A stretch of DNA of 64,000 nucleotides from Trichobilharzia szidati (taxonomy: Eukaryota > Platyhelminthes > Trematoda > Strigeidida > Schistosomatidae): NCBI GenBank assembly GCA_944472155.2, contig OX235279.1, positions 177,795,868 to 177,859,867 of the forward strand, read 5' to 3'. The notes under the pieces are model-generated. The model did not search any database. It worked only from the letters and a program-made list of their open reading frames with translations, and was not told the origin of the DNA. The translations under genes were made by a program, and so were the position numbers. Each line of letters starts with the position of its first letter. Position 1 is the stretch's first letter. This document shows, piece by piece, positions 11,605 to 21,305 of the stretch.

Positions 11605-11650
11605 CAGTCTATGAAGCTGATTTCGTCGATAAAGAAAATTTTCTTCGCTG
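11605..11650 (+). ncRNA. Hammerhead-like motif, PLE-A copy 2 (inverted repeat)
   Basis: Plus strand: CAGT, GCTGATTTCGTC (box shortened), GATAAA, palindrome AGAAAATTTTCT, T-C, GCTG. Inverted partner of 10768-10813. Degenerate core. Confidence 0.4.
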
Positions 11651-12070
11651 GATTTGTTTTTTTTTATTTTCGAAATCCTTTTCAAGTAAGAAATGCCTAT
11701 ATACCTGGCTCCACAGGAACATATGAACTGCTACAGGCAAACAGATGCGATTATATGCTAGACAGTGTCTTCCACTCTTCAGCAAATCAGTCAGCGATTG
11801 AACAACACTACTGCTGGCATCCCTCAGAAGAATGGTCTCGAAGGTGTTGAAATTATTCTCTCCCAACGACACCACAGGCTGGTGTTCCTTTGAAATGAAG
11901 GCTCGCATTAAGTTTATTTTTTGGCATAAACTATATCTCCAGTCTATAAATTTTAGGTTTGATATTTTCGTCAGTAAATCTCTGTAGATATCTATTTTGA
12001 ATGAAGATATCTTTCAGTAGATTCAATTCTTCTTCCTGAGAGTCAAGAAAGGGAACTTTAGATTCTTTTT

Positions 12071-12770
12071 CCACTTAGAAGAGTGGATTCTGTCACCGGA
12101 TAGCAGTCATTAAATTACCTGTAAGAATTGTTTATTCTCAAATTTATTAATGAAAGTAATCGGAGTGTTGTCCGCATATATACAAGTAGAAATTATCATT
12201 AGTTGTCCCTAATAAACAATTCTAGAGGCTTACCATGGAACGTTCTACGACCCTATCCTCCTGTTTGTAAATTATGTCAAGTAATATGTGGATTATACGC
12301 TGAGGATACGCCTCAGGCGTAGTTCTTTAGGCTGACACAGGTTCGTTTTGTACAGTTTCCCGAATCACACGACCGTTGTCATCATGTTTCTCACTCTTAT
12401 ATCTCGACTACCACAGAAAAGGCACCTGCAGCACAGCGAAAGTAAACATTGGGCGATATAAAGTTTCCCTCCATCATGCAAATATGTCTTACTGGTGTGC
12501 TTTAACAGTGATCAGATCATGTAGGAAAGATTGAAAAGTGATATAATTACACAATCCTAACGAATTATTAAAGCAGAGTGTAGTACATTTGATTAAGTGT
12601 CTTTCGCAAGTCTGATATCCTATAGATTTTCGGTTAGCTGCTAAGCGTATTGAGAAAAGAGCCATGACAGTTTATTTACGCATTAATCCACTACTTTGCA
12701 AGACATTTTAACCGGCATTTTCAAATCATTTTGTTAAATAAGAAATGTAACCTCATTATGGTTTCTTTTT
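12071..12770. other. No gene recognised
   Basis: No coding frame or recognised repeat. Confidence 0.4.
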
Positions 12771-12775
12771 TTATT

Positions 12776-13012
12776 CCTTCACGTTCCCAGTGGAACATAG
12801 GGGGCTTCAAGCTAGAGGCTTGAAGTTTCTGTAGCAGTGGTGATTATTTTTACGGGATGGGGTTGCTAGCCTCATGCCCAACCTTCCTTCTTTACCAGTT
12901 TTATTACTGGCTTAGCGAGGTAAAGGAGTGCGTCGGTGGCTGGGGATCGAACCCCGGATCAAGTGCATGGTCTACGGGCGTCCTAACCGCTGTGTCACCG
13001 ACGCACATCACA
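12776..13012 (-). mobile_element. SINE-C copy (tRNA head + RTE ends)
   Basis: Minus strand: tRNA-like head with A-box-like TGACACAGCGGTTAGGACG and B box GGGGTTCGATCCC, then 'GAGGCTAGCAACCCCATCC', 'GCTACAGAAACTTCAAGCC' and the tail 'CCTATGTTCCACTGGGAACG'. It is the inverted partner of the copy at 13225-13450, with a spacer of about 210 bp. Confidence 0.75.
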
Positions 13013-13224
13013 TTATGATAGTCTTGATTTTTTTTTAAATGCTGATGATATGTTCCATAACAGATTGTATAGTAAGATTGTGGTGGTGTGATAGAGACAA
13101 TGTGCACCAATGGAATATTATTCTCACATATTCCCATAGTTCAATTGGGCATCAGCAACAGAATACTATACATAGAATTGAACATTTCATTTCATGTGGT
13201 TTATTGTAAACCAAAACCACTCAC

Positions 13225-13450
13225 TTTGGTGGCACAGCGGTTAGGACGGTCGCCGACCGTGCACATGGTCCGGGGTTCGATTCCCGGCCGACGCACTCCT
13301 TTACCTCGCTAAGCCAGAAATAATCCTGGTGAAGAGGAAAGGTTGGGCATGAGGCTAGCAACTTCATCCTGTAAAAAAATAAACACCACTGTTACAGAAA
13401 CTTCAAGCCTCTAGCTTAAAGCCCTATGTTCCACTGGGAAGGTGAAGGGA
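13225..13450 (+). mobile_element. SINE-C copy, best preserved
   Basis: The head runs from GGTGGCACAGCGGTTAGGAC to a perfect T-arm CCGGG-GTTCGATT-CCCGG (about 13271-13287). The body (13345-13412) resembles the 5' leader of the RTE copy at 42480-42535 (TGAGG.TAGCAAC..C, then TACAGAAACTTCA). The tail AGCCCTATGTTCCACTGGGA matches the RTE 3' tails at about 41886 and 55286. This looks like a tRNA/LINE chimera that uses RTE machinery. Confidence 0.75.
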
Positions 13451-13689
13451 AAAAAAATCACCCGCTTAGTGATTGGTTAAAGAATACTAACTGTATAGAT
13501 ATGAAAAGCTGTTTGATCGCTTGAAAATATACCTTGGCTTCTTTGTCCTGTCTTCTGCTGTCATAAGATGATCAAAAATATCCCTCTGGTTCAAAGAATT
13601 ATATATGAAAGTAATCCAGTAATCTCCAATCTCTATCACTCACGGTATCATATGAATGACATATATGTATAGAATTTTGTGTCACATAG

Positions 13690-14065
13690 ATATTGGTTGG
13701 AGGATTTCATCATGAGCTGACATCAGTTAGAGAACCATTAAAATACCTGCAGGAGGTACTGGACAGCTATTTCATCCTAGTTCGGGACTCTTCATCAGTG
13801 CGTATCCCGTGCCAGGATTCGAACCCACGACCATCTGGTTACAAGGTGAGCTACCTCGTAAACCATTAAGACACTGGGACCAGCCCATGAATTCCAACTT
13901 CTACCAATTCATAGCGCGACCACTTCGCAATATCTTCTTCAATAAGTTACTGCTTCGACTTCAACGTGCTGTACTCTACTGGACACGACTTCCCACTATA
14001 ACCCCAGGTTAACTGCCTGAATAGAGTCAGTCTCTAGTGAGCATCAGATTAATTTTCAAGTATTG
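13690..14065 (-). mobile_element. Alpha-like SINE
   Basis: Minus strand: B box GGGTTCGAATCC, hammerhead-like segment 13756-13801, tail through CATGATGAAATCC at about 13710. The body before the head (13880-14065) matches the 57670-57850 part of another copy ('GACTTCCCAC...AACCCCAGGT'). Confidence 0.75.
13756..13801 (-). ncRNA. Hammerhead ribozyme motif, alpha-like SINE
   Basis: Minus strand: helix I GCACTG / CAGTAC (one G-T-type change), box ATGAAGA (C3 to A), helix II GTCCCGAACTAGGAT, intact GAAA, helix III TAGCTG (palindrome CAGCTG with one change), T-C at the cleavage site. Confidence 0.6.
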
Positions 14066-14124
14066 GTTATGCAGGGGATTTCGTTTGATTGGTTGCAGGA
14101 TTTCATTATAAGCTGACATCAGTT

Positions 14125-14640
14125 AGTCTGTCTGTTTTGGACGTAGAACTTTGCACCGATGTGCACCAGTTCAAGTCGCCACACTCCCTCCATGTAGCGC
14201 GCAACGCAAGAGAAGAAGGTAAAAGAAATGCATAATAGAGACAGTAAACAGAGGTGTGAGACAAATGGAATAGTAATAACGAAGAACGATATAGTTTCAT
14301 TAGAAATCATAAGTCACAAGGAGTGAATGCATCTGCGCCACTGAGAACGAATTTGAGCCATGTCACCAATTGTTTCCAACCATTGATTTTTACCGTCCCG
14401 AGGACCTCAACCAGTCAGGAAGTCTACACCTTTCTACGTGGCTTAGACTAACTGTTGTAGATTTCATTGACTGATGCCATGTTTTGGTTTGACCGCCACT
14501 AGCTCTTTTCCAGCCTGACCCTATGTCAGCTATAATTGCCCGTCGAGGAAGGCGATGACTAGGCATACGTAACACATGTCCTAACCATCTCAGTCGATGT
14601 AATTTCACAGCCGCATTGATTGATTGGTACAAAAATTCAC
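14125..14640 (-). mobile_element. RTE-like LINE, 3' end ('GHVLRM' family)
   Basis: Minus strand encodes 'AVKLHRLRWLGHVLRMPSH' and 'GSGWKRASGGQTKTWHQSMK', the C-terminal tail of a non-LTR reverse transcriptase, then a 3' UTR ending in 'AACAGACAGAC'. Related copies: 27990-29120, 45190-45957, 60062-60670, 60880-61640. 5'-truncated, as usual for LINEs. Confidence 0.8.
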
Positions 14641-14644
14641 AGCA

Positions 14645-15695
14645 AATCTTGTATAGAGGTGTTTAAACGAAATCTATGCATAAACATGAAAAGTTTTCAT
14701 CTCTCTCTCTATGACAACTGATTTCACACAAAGATGAACTTATTTTAAATGATAATGGTAAGGTTGCATTATTCTGCTTTTTTTTAAAAAATAATTTCTG
14801 ATAGCCTACTAATTGTTTGTTATTTTTTGTAATAGAATAAGATAGATATATATATGAGACTGTATATACTTTCATCACATATGGATGCCAACTTAACGAT
14901 AATTTCTACTCAGTACAGTAATGCAGTACATGCATTAAAACATTTCCTGTGATTAATACTACTGAGAACACGTTGGTTTAACAACAAAAAAATGTACTTT
15001 AGATTTTATTGTCACTGTATACACACACACCTTCTAATAAGCTTTTAATCACTATTTTAATTAAACTGTATGCTGCAATATACTACTACTACTTCCTGAA
15101 TACTAAGACCTCAACTGTTTATTATCGCTTGTAAGTGTATTTGCCTCAGAAACAGTTATGCGTGTATTATTATTATCATTTTACAGTGTATTTTCTTTCT
15201 CCTTATTATCTATTGTGAAATTGCACTGCATTTTGCATGCTCAACTTTTCAATGAGTTGCTTTTGTTGTGTTGTGTAGATAGGTAGGTAGGTAGGTATAT
15301 TTTGTTTCTGTTTTTGTGTATATGAGATAGGCTTTACTTCCTTGTTTATTCCAGACAGCTTAGAAAACAAAAAACAACAACAAAAAAAACATCCTATCCC
15401 TTTCTGATAACTTCCTTATGGAAAAAGTAACTAGGCTTTATTTTCTTCATATAGTTAAGCCAGTTAATGTATTCGATATGATGAAGGGAACTTATCTGAT
15501 GCTATTACGTACAGACACTGTCCACAGCATTTTTGACTGACGTCCCTTTTTCTTCAATCTGTTAGTGAATAAATATTCTTTCGTTGACTTTCAGTTATCA
15601 AGTCACTGGAGTGTAGTTGCTGCATTTAGGCATTATTCACAAAACACTACAGTTTATGTCTGCAGATATACCAGTTAAATGACAGCTGAGAAATT
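14645..15695. other. No gene recognised
   Basis: AT-rich with small (TAGG)n, (CA)n and (TA)n runs. No coding signal. Confidence 0.4.
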
Positions 15696-15699
15696 GACA

Positions 15700-15850
15700 G
15701 AAGTATAAAACTTGGGCAGTGTGCTCGAGTATAACTCCATTATAGATAAGATTTTATTTTGATAAAGTCTCAGTGTTATACAGTAATATTAACTAAAGTA
15801 AAGTAATATTAACTAACAGTTAATATTACTGTATAACACTATGAGACTTT
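15700..15850 (+). repeat. PLE-C terminal repeat with internal palindrome
   Basis: 15703-15794 resembles the solo repeat at 8838. Within it, 15768-15794 and 15818-15846 are inverted copies (GTTATACAGTAATATTAACT against its complement) with a spacer of about 23 nt, so this is two oppositely oriented repeat ends meeting. Confidence 0.55.
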
Positions 15851-15884
15851 TGTAGTGTACGATGAAGGTTTACGCGGTGATTTG

Positions 15885-16245
15885 ATTTTGAGCAACTTCA
15901 ATAATGCTTACCCAGCAGTCCATTTTATCTAAGAAGGAGAAAACAACGACTCTCTACACTTCCTCGACGTCCTACTAACGAGAAGATAGGATGGTTCCGT
16001 CAAAAGAACCATATTTAGAAAGCTAGAGATCAAAGCTCAGTATACATACATTTCTTTAGCTTTGTACCGATGAAATACAAACGTAATCTGATCAGATGTT
16101 TAGCATTTAGAGCGAGGTCTATTTGTTCCGAAGACTGCGTAGAGAAAGAACTCCAGGTCATCCGAGACATTCTAAACGAGAACGGATATCCACAGAAATT
16201 TATTAAAGCCAATATAAGTTACAATAGTCATAAACACTAACCTTC
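15885..16245 (+). mobile_element. PLE-A fragment (RT thumb/connector)
   Basis: Conceptual translation with two stops keeps 'LHFLDVLLTRR', 'DGSVKRTIFRK', 'RCLAFRARSICSEDC' and 'ILNENGYPQKFI', the region between YVDD and the nuclease of PLE-A. It is cut at both ends and followed directly by an alpha-like SINE. Confidence 0.75.
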
Positions 16246-16440
16246 TGGTTACAAGGCGAGCTCGCATACCATTAAGCCACTGCGACCCAATCCATTGGCG
16301 TACTGCTGAAGAGTCCTAAACTAGGACAAAACAGCTGTCCAGTACTCCCAGGTTTTCCAATGGTTCTGTAACCGATGTCACCTCATGATGAAATCCTGTA
16401 ACCAATCAACCAAATCCCTACAAACCAATACTTGAGTATT
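16236..16440 (+). mobile_element. Alpha-like SINE, 5' truncated
   Basis: Lacks most of the tRNA-like head. Keeps the hammerhead segment 16300-16345 and the full tail to 'CAAATCCCTACAAACCAATA'. It may have inserted into the PLE-A fragment next to it. Confidence 0.75.
16300..16345 (+). ncRNA. Hammerhead ribozyme motif, compact alpha-like copy
   Basis: Helix I GTACTG (16300-16305) / CAGTAC (16340-16345); CTGAAGA box (16306-16312); helix II GTCCT-AAACT-AGGAC (16313-16327, 5 bp perfect); AAAA (16328-16331) where GAAA is expected; palindromic helix III CAGCTG; T-C with cleavage predicted after 16339. Geometry is exact for a minimal hammerhead. The single G12-to-A change would be expected to impair catalysis. 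Confidence 0.75.
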
Positions 16441-16624
16441 CTCAATAATGATTATCCTACTACCTTTCTAATACAAACTTCCTGTTTATTTCTGTTATTT
16501 TTGTTTTTTCATCCCTGTAAGCACTACTCTGCTTTTTATCCGTACTTTCTGTGCACTTTATTATTGCTACATGTTTTAATCCCTAATTATACGGAAAAGT
16601 CAATTTTCGCAGTAATTATAATGA

Positions 16625-16720
16625 CACTCTCTAGCAGAGAACCAAATGCATTGGAGACGCACGGTTGAAGCCTGTGTTCCCCTAGGAATTAAAGGAAACT
16701 TTAATAATAATAACACTATG
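16625..16720 (+). repeat. RTE 3' tail fragment
   Basis: CTCTAGCAGAGAACCAAATG ... GAAGCCTGTGTTCCCCTAGG followed by an AATAATAATAA tail. Matches the end of the RTE copy at 42440-43090 and, reversed, the end at 7655. Confidence 0.6.
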
Positions 16721-17479
16721 TTTTTATCCGATCTTCCTGTCTGTTATTACATTTTAATCTCCAACAATGTAACAACAGAAGGCAAGGCATGGAGGCCAAT
16801 CATTGAGCACGTGATTTCGGCTTACACTAAACGACATGAAATAGAATCTCCAGATATACACATCTCGTATTCTATTGCTAATGCCGTATTGGACTGTGAC
16901 AACATTTGAGAATAATATTCCATTGTAACACATTGTCTGTATCTCACCACCACATTAGTACTAGCAGTTTAATCAATTTCATCCTTGGCGGGAAATAGTT
17001 ATTGAACTTCCTAACCCATTTGCTATAAATACCCCCAACATACAGTCTATTTGATTTGATTTCGTCAGAAAATAAAAATTCTCATCACTTCCACCGTCTT
17101 TTTAATATTTCCTAAGAAATCATCTTATCGGTACTTTGTATAGAAGGCGGGATTTTTTCATCACAAGTGTAAATCACTGTTAATGTTTAACGGTCAAGTT
17201 AGACGGGAGGCGACCACCTAATGTCGTTTGAATATTGATTATTTTAACTACTTACTTCATTCTGGACTGATGTTATGTAAAGTCGCTGTTACTACCTGGC
17301 CGGGGAAAGTAATTAAGCTACTTTTCAGCCCATTTTGTAATTTATATATTTCGGCATTGGTTGGAGGTTATAAGCAGTTGAGAAGAATCTGCGTAATAAT
17401 AATAAAAATCTCCCCTACATTACCCTGCTACATTTGGTGTTCTTGCTTTGTTCAAGTGGATTTATTAAAAAGACAGTTG

Positions 17480-17523
17480 CAGTGAAGAAAATTTTCTTTT
17501 CGACGAAGTCATCAAGTAGGCTG
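17480..17523 (-). ncRNA. Hammerhead-like motif, PLE-A copy 4 (inverted 5' repeat)
   Basis: Minus strand: helix I CAGC / ACTG (consensus GCTG mutated), TTGATGA box (C3 to T), short CTTCGTC, intact GAAA, palindromic helix III AGAAAATTTTCT, T-C. Confidence 0.55.
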
Positions 17524-17811
17524 TACATTCGTGTATTTGTGTACTACAGTTGTGAGAAAGTTCCAGAATTATTTCCTGTCAGATGTCAGATTAACAATAA
17601 TGGAGTAGCAATGGGTTCTCCCCTAGGACCCCTCCTGGCCGACTGCTTTGTGGTTAGCCTAGAGAACAACTCTTTATCATCAACTATCGACGACCTCTAT
17701 CCCCACAAGAGATACATCGATGATACTTTTATTATTTGTGCTGAGAATTGTTACCTAAAAAGCCTACTTCAAATCTTCAATGACGCCCGCACAAACATCG
17801 ACTTCACCCCC

Positions 17812-17935
17812 CAACCCAATAAATTTTGTTTGAAACATTGTCATCCAGTAAATAATACTGCATGTGATACATCTAATAAACAAGCTAATATGGAATTACT
17901 TGCTACCACAGTGCCAACGTTTTACACAATTATTC
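17812..17935 (-). repeat. PLE-C terminal repeat inserted into PLE-A
   Basis: ATTTTGTTTGAAACATTGTC ... TGTGATACATCTAATAAAC ... CCACAGTGCCAACGTTTTAC splits the RT frame: 'NIDF' precedes it and 'RRNADNS' resumes after it in another frame. TTCACC occurs at both edges (about 17803 and 17934) and may be an imperfect target-site duplication. Confidence 0.6.
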
Positions 17936-19037
17936 ACCTCTCGGCGTTCAACTACGAAGGAATGCAGACAACTCACTAAGAAGATCCATCTACAGAAAGC
18001 CCACATGGAACGGACAGTTTATCAACTTTCAAAGTTGTGTGCCTCTAAGCAGAAAGAGAAACCTAATATACTCTCTTTCCTCGAGGATCCAGAAGATTTG
18101 CACTGAAGAGTCAATCGATGAAGAATTATCTTGACAGAAAATGGATTCCCACCCAGATTCATAGACAAGAATCTGAAACCAAGGAAAACACCTGAAAAGG
18201 TCGAAGTCGCCCCCCTAAAAAGATGCTGATATTGAACCTCGAATTTAAAAGTGATACCGAAGCAGAAATTCTCCGTAGACGGCTTTCGAAGTCTCTCAGT
18301 AAAACATACTTCGCCACCAGCCTACGAATAACATTCTCCTGCAAGAAACTACTCACCCAACACGTGAAAGACAAGCTGTCGCATTGGGCCACTTCAACAT
18401 GCATTACAAGTACCCTTGCTCTTGCGTAGCTGAGTACATTGGACGTACCATGTGTCCGCTTGTAAAGCGCGCGTGGGAACACTATCCAGCATGGTTAGCA
18501 GAGGGAGGACGCGAAGGGGTATACAGTTCGATAACAGACCATCTGGTGAATTCTGGACATTCAGCGACATTTGAAAAGTCCTTCAAAGCCATATACAAGT
18601 CCAAGGGGAGTGAAATCAAGACATCTAGGAATGACTGAGGCACTGGCAATCCAAAAACTCAATCCTATTCTATGTGTCCAAAAGAAATACTTCCAACCGT
18701 TGTCCCTAACGTGGTCATCGTGAAAAGTCAGTCTCACCAATAATGGTTATCTTTTCTTGTCCAACCTTCCTGTTTCTTTGTTATATTTACCTTTTAAATC
18801 CCTATCTGCATTATTAGATTTGGTTACTGTTCTTCTTTTTTATGTTCGGACCTCCTACCCACTTCTTTAATACTACATCCTTAGCCCGTAATTATACAAA
18901 ATGCCTAGTTTTTAGTAATTATAATCCTATTTTGTCTTTTCTACCCGATCTTCTGTTTATTACACTTATTAATCTGACCTCTGACCGGAAATAATTCTGG
19001 AACTTTCTCACACATGTAATATAAATACACGAATGTA

Positions 19038-19081
19038 CAGCCTAGTTGATGACTTCGTCGAAAAGAAAATTTTCTTAGCTG
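19038..19081 (+). ncRNA. Hammerhead-like motif, PLE-A copy 4 (3' repeat)
   Basis: Helix I CAGC / GCTG; TTGATGA box; CTTCGTC; GAAA; AGAAAATTTTCT palindrome; T-T-A before GCTG. C3 is T and the cleavage site is altered. Inverted partner of 17480-17523. Confidence 0.55.
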
Positions 19082-19090
19082 CAACCGTCT

Positions 19091-19500
19091 TTTTAATAAT
19101 TCCTATGATCCAATGTGTATATTCCGTCAAGTGGATTTCCTTTTTGACGAAGAAAATACTCTCAACTCTTGCGACTTGTGGATTATCTACTGTTTTGTTT
19201 CACTGTCATCGAAATGAACGACTTCTCTTGTCCACTGAAGCATTCAGCAGTTTATGGATAGTAGCTCTGTGGCCTTCACCTGAATATACTTGCCTCTCGC
19301 CGAAAGATGATGTTTGCATTGATTTCAAGACTGTCCAGCTGATAATATATTTCAACATAGACGGTCAGAAGAAAACCAAAAATGTCTATGAGCTTTGCAG
19401 ATTCCACAGCATATTGCAAATACTTCCGTTTGGTAATCTAACTGAAGTACTGACCTGTAACATAAGACAGAAAATATCTATTTTATCTTCATTACATTTT
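19091..19500. other. No gene recognised
   Basis: An open frame of 182 residues crosses here (19033-19581), but it begins inside a PLE repeat and ends in a PLE-C repeat, so I do not accept it as a gene. Confidence 0.4.
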
Positions 19501-19504
19501 CCCA

Positions 19505-20430
19505 ACTGCTTTTCTCCTTCCATATTAGTTTGTTTATTAGATGTATCACACAGTATCAAAACAGAATTATTCACTGGATGACGTTTCAAACAGAATTTAT
19601 TGTTCATAATCATATCAATTGTAATCACACGACTTCGAAAATTGAGTGTTATAGTTTTCTTTGTCCTCTACTATTTGTCGTCGTTGGCGTAGTAGAATTT
19701 TCCAGATATCTGGGTGGATAGGTGTTGAATCATTCCTATTACACGTATTTTCTCTCAGTTGATTCAACAAACAAAGCTTCTGTTGTTAATCTCTCCCTCC
19801 ACCCTGTGACATTAGATTTTAAAATCGTCATCTTGTCCCATCCTATTGTATAGCTGTGTGTAATTGCATGTAGTGAGTGGTATAGCTGAACTATTCTCTA
19901 GATTTCTTATCTTATTCGGGTCAACCAATCTAGATTTTGATAGGTTTTTATGCTCGGCTAGACTGCCTGCCCCTGTTCTACTAGTTTGATCCATCTATTT
20001 CACCTGACAATCATTCCAGCAGGGTATTAGATAAACTAAATTGTTTTGTTTTAAAGGCTTCACAGGATTGATTCTCTAACCGACAAAGCTTGTTTCTAAT
20101 TGAGTTTGTGGGTGATTGAATGCCAGCCACTCTTATTCCTGCCTTGTTAAGAATTCCGCGTAAGGTTTCCGAGGTTCCTTCCTTGTATGGAATTACTACT
20201 GATGATTCAGATTAGGAGAGGACAAATTAAACTATAAAACTCAAGTTTCGAAGTCGTGTGATTACAATTGATATGATTATCAACCACAACAAATTTTGTT
20301 CGAAACATTGTCATCCATTAAACACTAATACTGTTTCACTCACTGTGTGATACATCTAATAAACAAACTAATATGGAATTACTTACTACCACAGTGCCCA
20401 AGTTCTACATATATGTTTTTCTCCTTGCTT
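19505..20430 (-). mobile_element. PLE-C: GIY-YIG remnant between inverted terminal repeats
   Basis: Flanks 19505-19640 and 20215-20430 are inverted copies of one repeat. Between them the minus strand, in two or more frames, keeps 'VIPYKEGTSETLRGIL', 'GIRVAGIQSP', 'IPCWNDCQV', 'MDQTSRT', 'SLAEHKNL', a following 'TIGWDKMTILK' and 'VNRNDSTPIHPDIWK'. The 'IPY-x-G-x-SE' block followed by a Cys-containing GIY-YIG core and an EHK helix is the usual layout at the end of Penelope-like proteins, but the sequence is distinct from PLE-A and PLE-B. Frameshifted. Confidence 0.65.
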
Positions 20431-20712
20431 AAAACGTTTTGTTTCATCTGTGCTGATTAGTAATGCCAAATCTGCAGTGGTTTCAGTCGTGCATCAAACT
20501 CTAGGAAAAAAGATTTTCTTAGGTTTTAAAATATAACAAGATTATCACCAACTGTCCCTTTACCTACTAGTACTTTTAAGCACCTATTTTCGTCGTAATT
20601 TATTGGGAAAGAAAAGACTGATTAACAGAAATACGTTTTTTTATTTCTAATATATTATGCTCATTATATCATTGTATTGTTCTGTCAAGAGATACAATTA
20701 CTGAGCACTGAT

Positions 20713-20718
20713 TTTATT
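20713..20718 (-). promoter_or_regulatory. Putative poly(A) signal of the EF-hand gene
   Basis: AATAAA on the minus strand about 120 nt past the stop codon of the terminal exon (20837-21103). Position is typical for a 3' UTR end; the cleavage site itself cannot be seen. Confidence 0.5.
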
Positions 20719-20836
20719 TTGTTTTTTACTACAAATAAGGATACTGGTGATAAAAACGGCCTTGCTTCTCTTTAAAAAGGCAACAACTGGTTTTTCCTTG
20801 ACATGACACACCTATACTGATACTTCGTACCATAAT

Positions 20837-21103
20837 TTATGGTTGCATATAATATGGTATGCGTGGTTCTATACCAGCGCCTCTGTAGACATCGTCAGCA
20901 AAGGCTAGATAATTAATATTATCAGTTACGCCTAACTGATGACGATATTTGCAGTAAAGTGCAGTCCATTCTCTTTCTGTTAGCAGGTCACCAAGGCCCA
21001 GTGTCATTAGTACACGACGAAATTGACTCTGACTGACCGTCATACGATGCGTTTGATCAAAATCACCGAACAATGTGGCAAGCTGTAATCTACGTTCTCT
21101 CAC
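20837..21103 (-). CDS. EF-hand-like protein, terminal exon
   Basis: Acceptor TTCCAG|GTGAGAGAAC; the frame is phase 0 and follows directly from the exon at 25008-25209 (...QAR|VRERR...). 88 residues then TAA. It holds an EF-hand-like helix-loop-helix: a charged helix, 'FGDFDQTHRMTVSQSQF', 'RRVLMTLGLG', a second helix 'TEREWTALYCKYR' and 'NYLAFADDVY', ending 'IPYYMQP'. The loop lacks the glycine and several acidic ligands, so calcium binding is doubtful. The family resembles EF-hand proteins of cilia and flagella (EFCAB6-like), but I cannot fix the orthologue. Confidence 0.85.
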   Translation of the reverse strand: MRERRLQLATLFGDFDQTHRMTVSQSQFRRVLMTLGLGDLLTEREWTALYCKYRHQLGVTDNINYLAFADDVYRGAGIEPRIPYYMQP

Positions 21104-21258
21104 CTGGAATTAGCAGAAGGAATAGTAAAAATTAAATGCAAGCGTATGAATGATAAATATTCAGCTGAGTTATAGAAAGCCTACATATCTGTTTACACCA
21201 AAGTCAGAATACAAATACCAATCTATGAAGTCTTTGAGTCATAAGAAAAAGGAGCAAA

Positions 21259-21305
21259 CAGTGAAGAAAATTTTCTTTTCGACGATTCATTTTCATGAGC
21301 TGCTG
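21259..21305 (-). ncRNA. Hammerhead-like motif, PLE-A copy 3 (left arm)
   Basis: Minus strand: CAGC, then an enlarged box region CATGAAAATGA, ATCGTC, GAAA, palindrome AGAAAATTTTCT, T-C, ACTG. Box I departs from CTGANGA, so activity is doubtful. Confidence 0.45.

Larger units (their letters stand above)
10768..12070 (-). mobile_element. PLE-A copy 2: nuclease fragment between inverted terminal repeats, inside an older PLE-A
   Basis: Minus strand: an older PLE connector (11920-12070, 'LNLLKDIFIQNRYLQ') runs into a frame-broken nuclease start (11690-11910). This is interrupted by an oppositely oriented terminal repeat (11500-11665). The nuclease C-terminal part follows at 11178-11480 ('SILEHLVNSGHAAP', 'SSFKIIYKV', 'CIQKRFIESL'), then the tail to 10768. 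Segments 10768-10930 and 11500-11665 are near-perfect inverted copies of each other (both contain the hammerhead-like core and GGGGATGACATAATTGATAT). I read this as a 5'-truncated PLE carrying an inverted repeat at its 5' side. Confidence 0.75.
17040..19090 (+). mobile_element. PLE-A copy 4, with a PLE-C repeat inserted in the RT
   Basis: From 17480 an inverted terminal repeat (to about 17590) leads into RT motif B 'GVAMGSPLGPLLAD' and 'RYIDDTFIIC' (YIDD instead of YVDD). The RT is then interrupted at about 17812-17935 by a PLE-C repeat. Connector 17950-18380 (frameshifted), GIY-YIG region 18384-18640 ('CSCVAEYIGRT', 'SITDHLVNSGHSA'), C-terminal end to about 18720, then a tail whose last 150 bp (18935-19085) is the direct terminal repeat. 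17040-17125 is a further, very decayed repeat end. Dead copy. Confidence 0.8.

Noticed and set aside
13229..13299. A functional tRNA gene in the SINE-C head
   Set aside because: The T-arm is good, but no proper acceptor stem pairs its ends and the same unit is dispersed with a common 3' body; it is a SINE head.
13322..13345. CTGGTGAAGAGGAAAGG in SINE-C as a hammerhead core
   Set aside because: Only four bases separate the boxes, so no helix II can form, and no closing helix I is visible.
19033..19581. 182-codon open frame (+)
   Set aside because: It starts inside a PLE-A terminal repeat and ends in a PLE-C repeat, with no domain; chance frame in AT-rich repeats.
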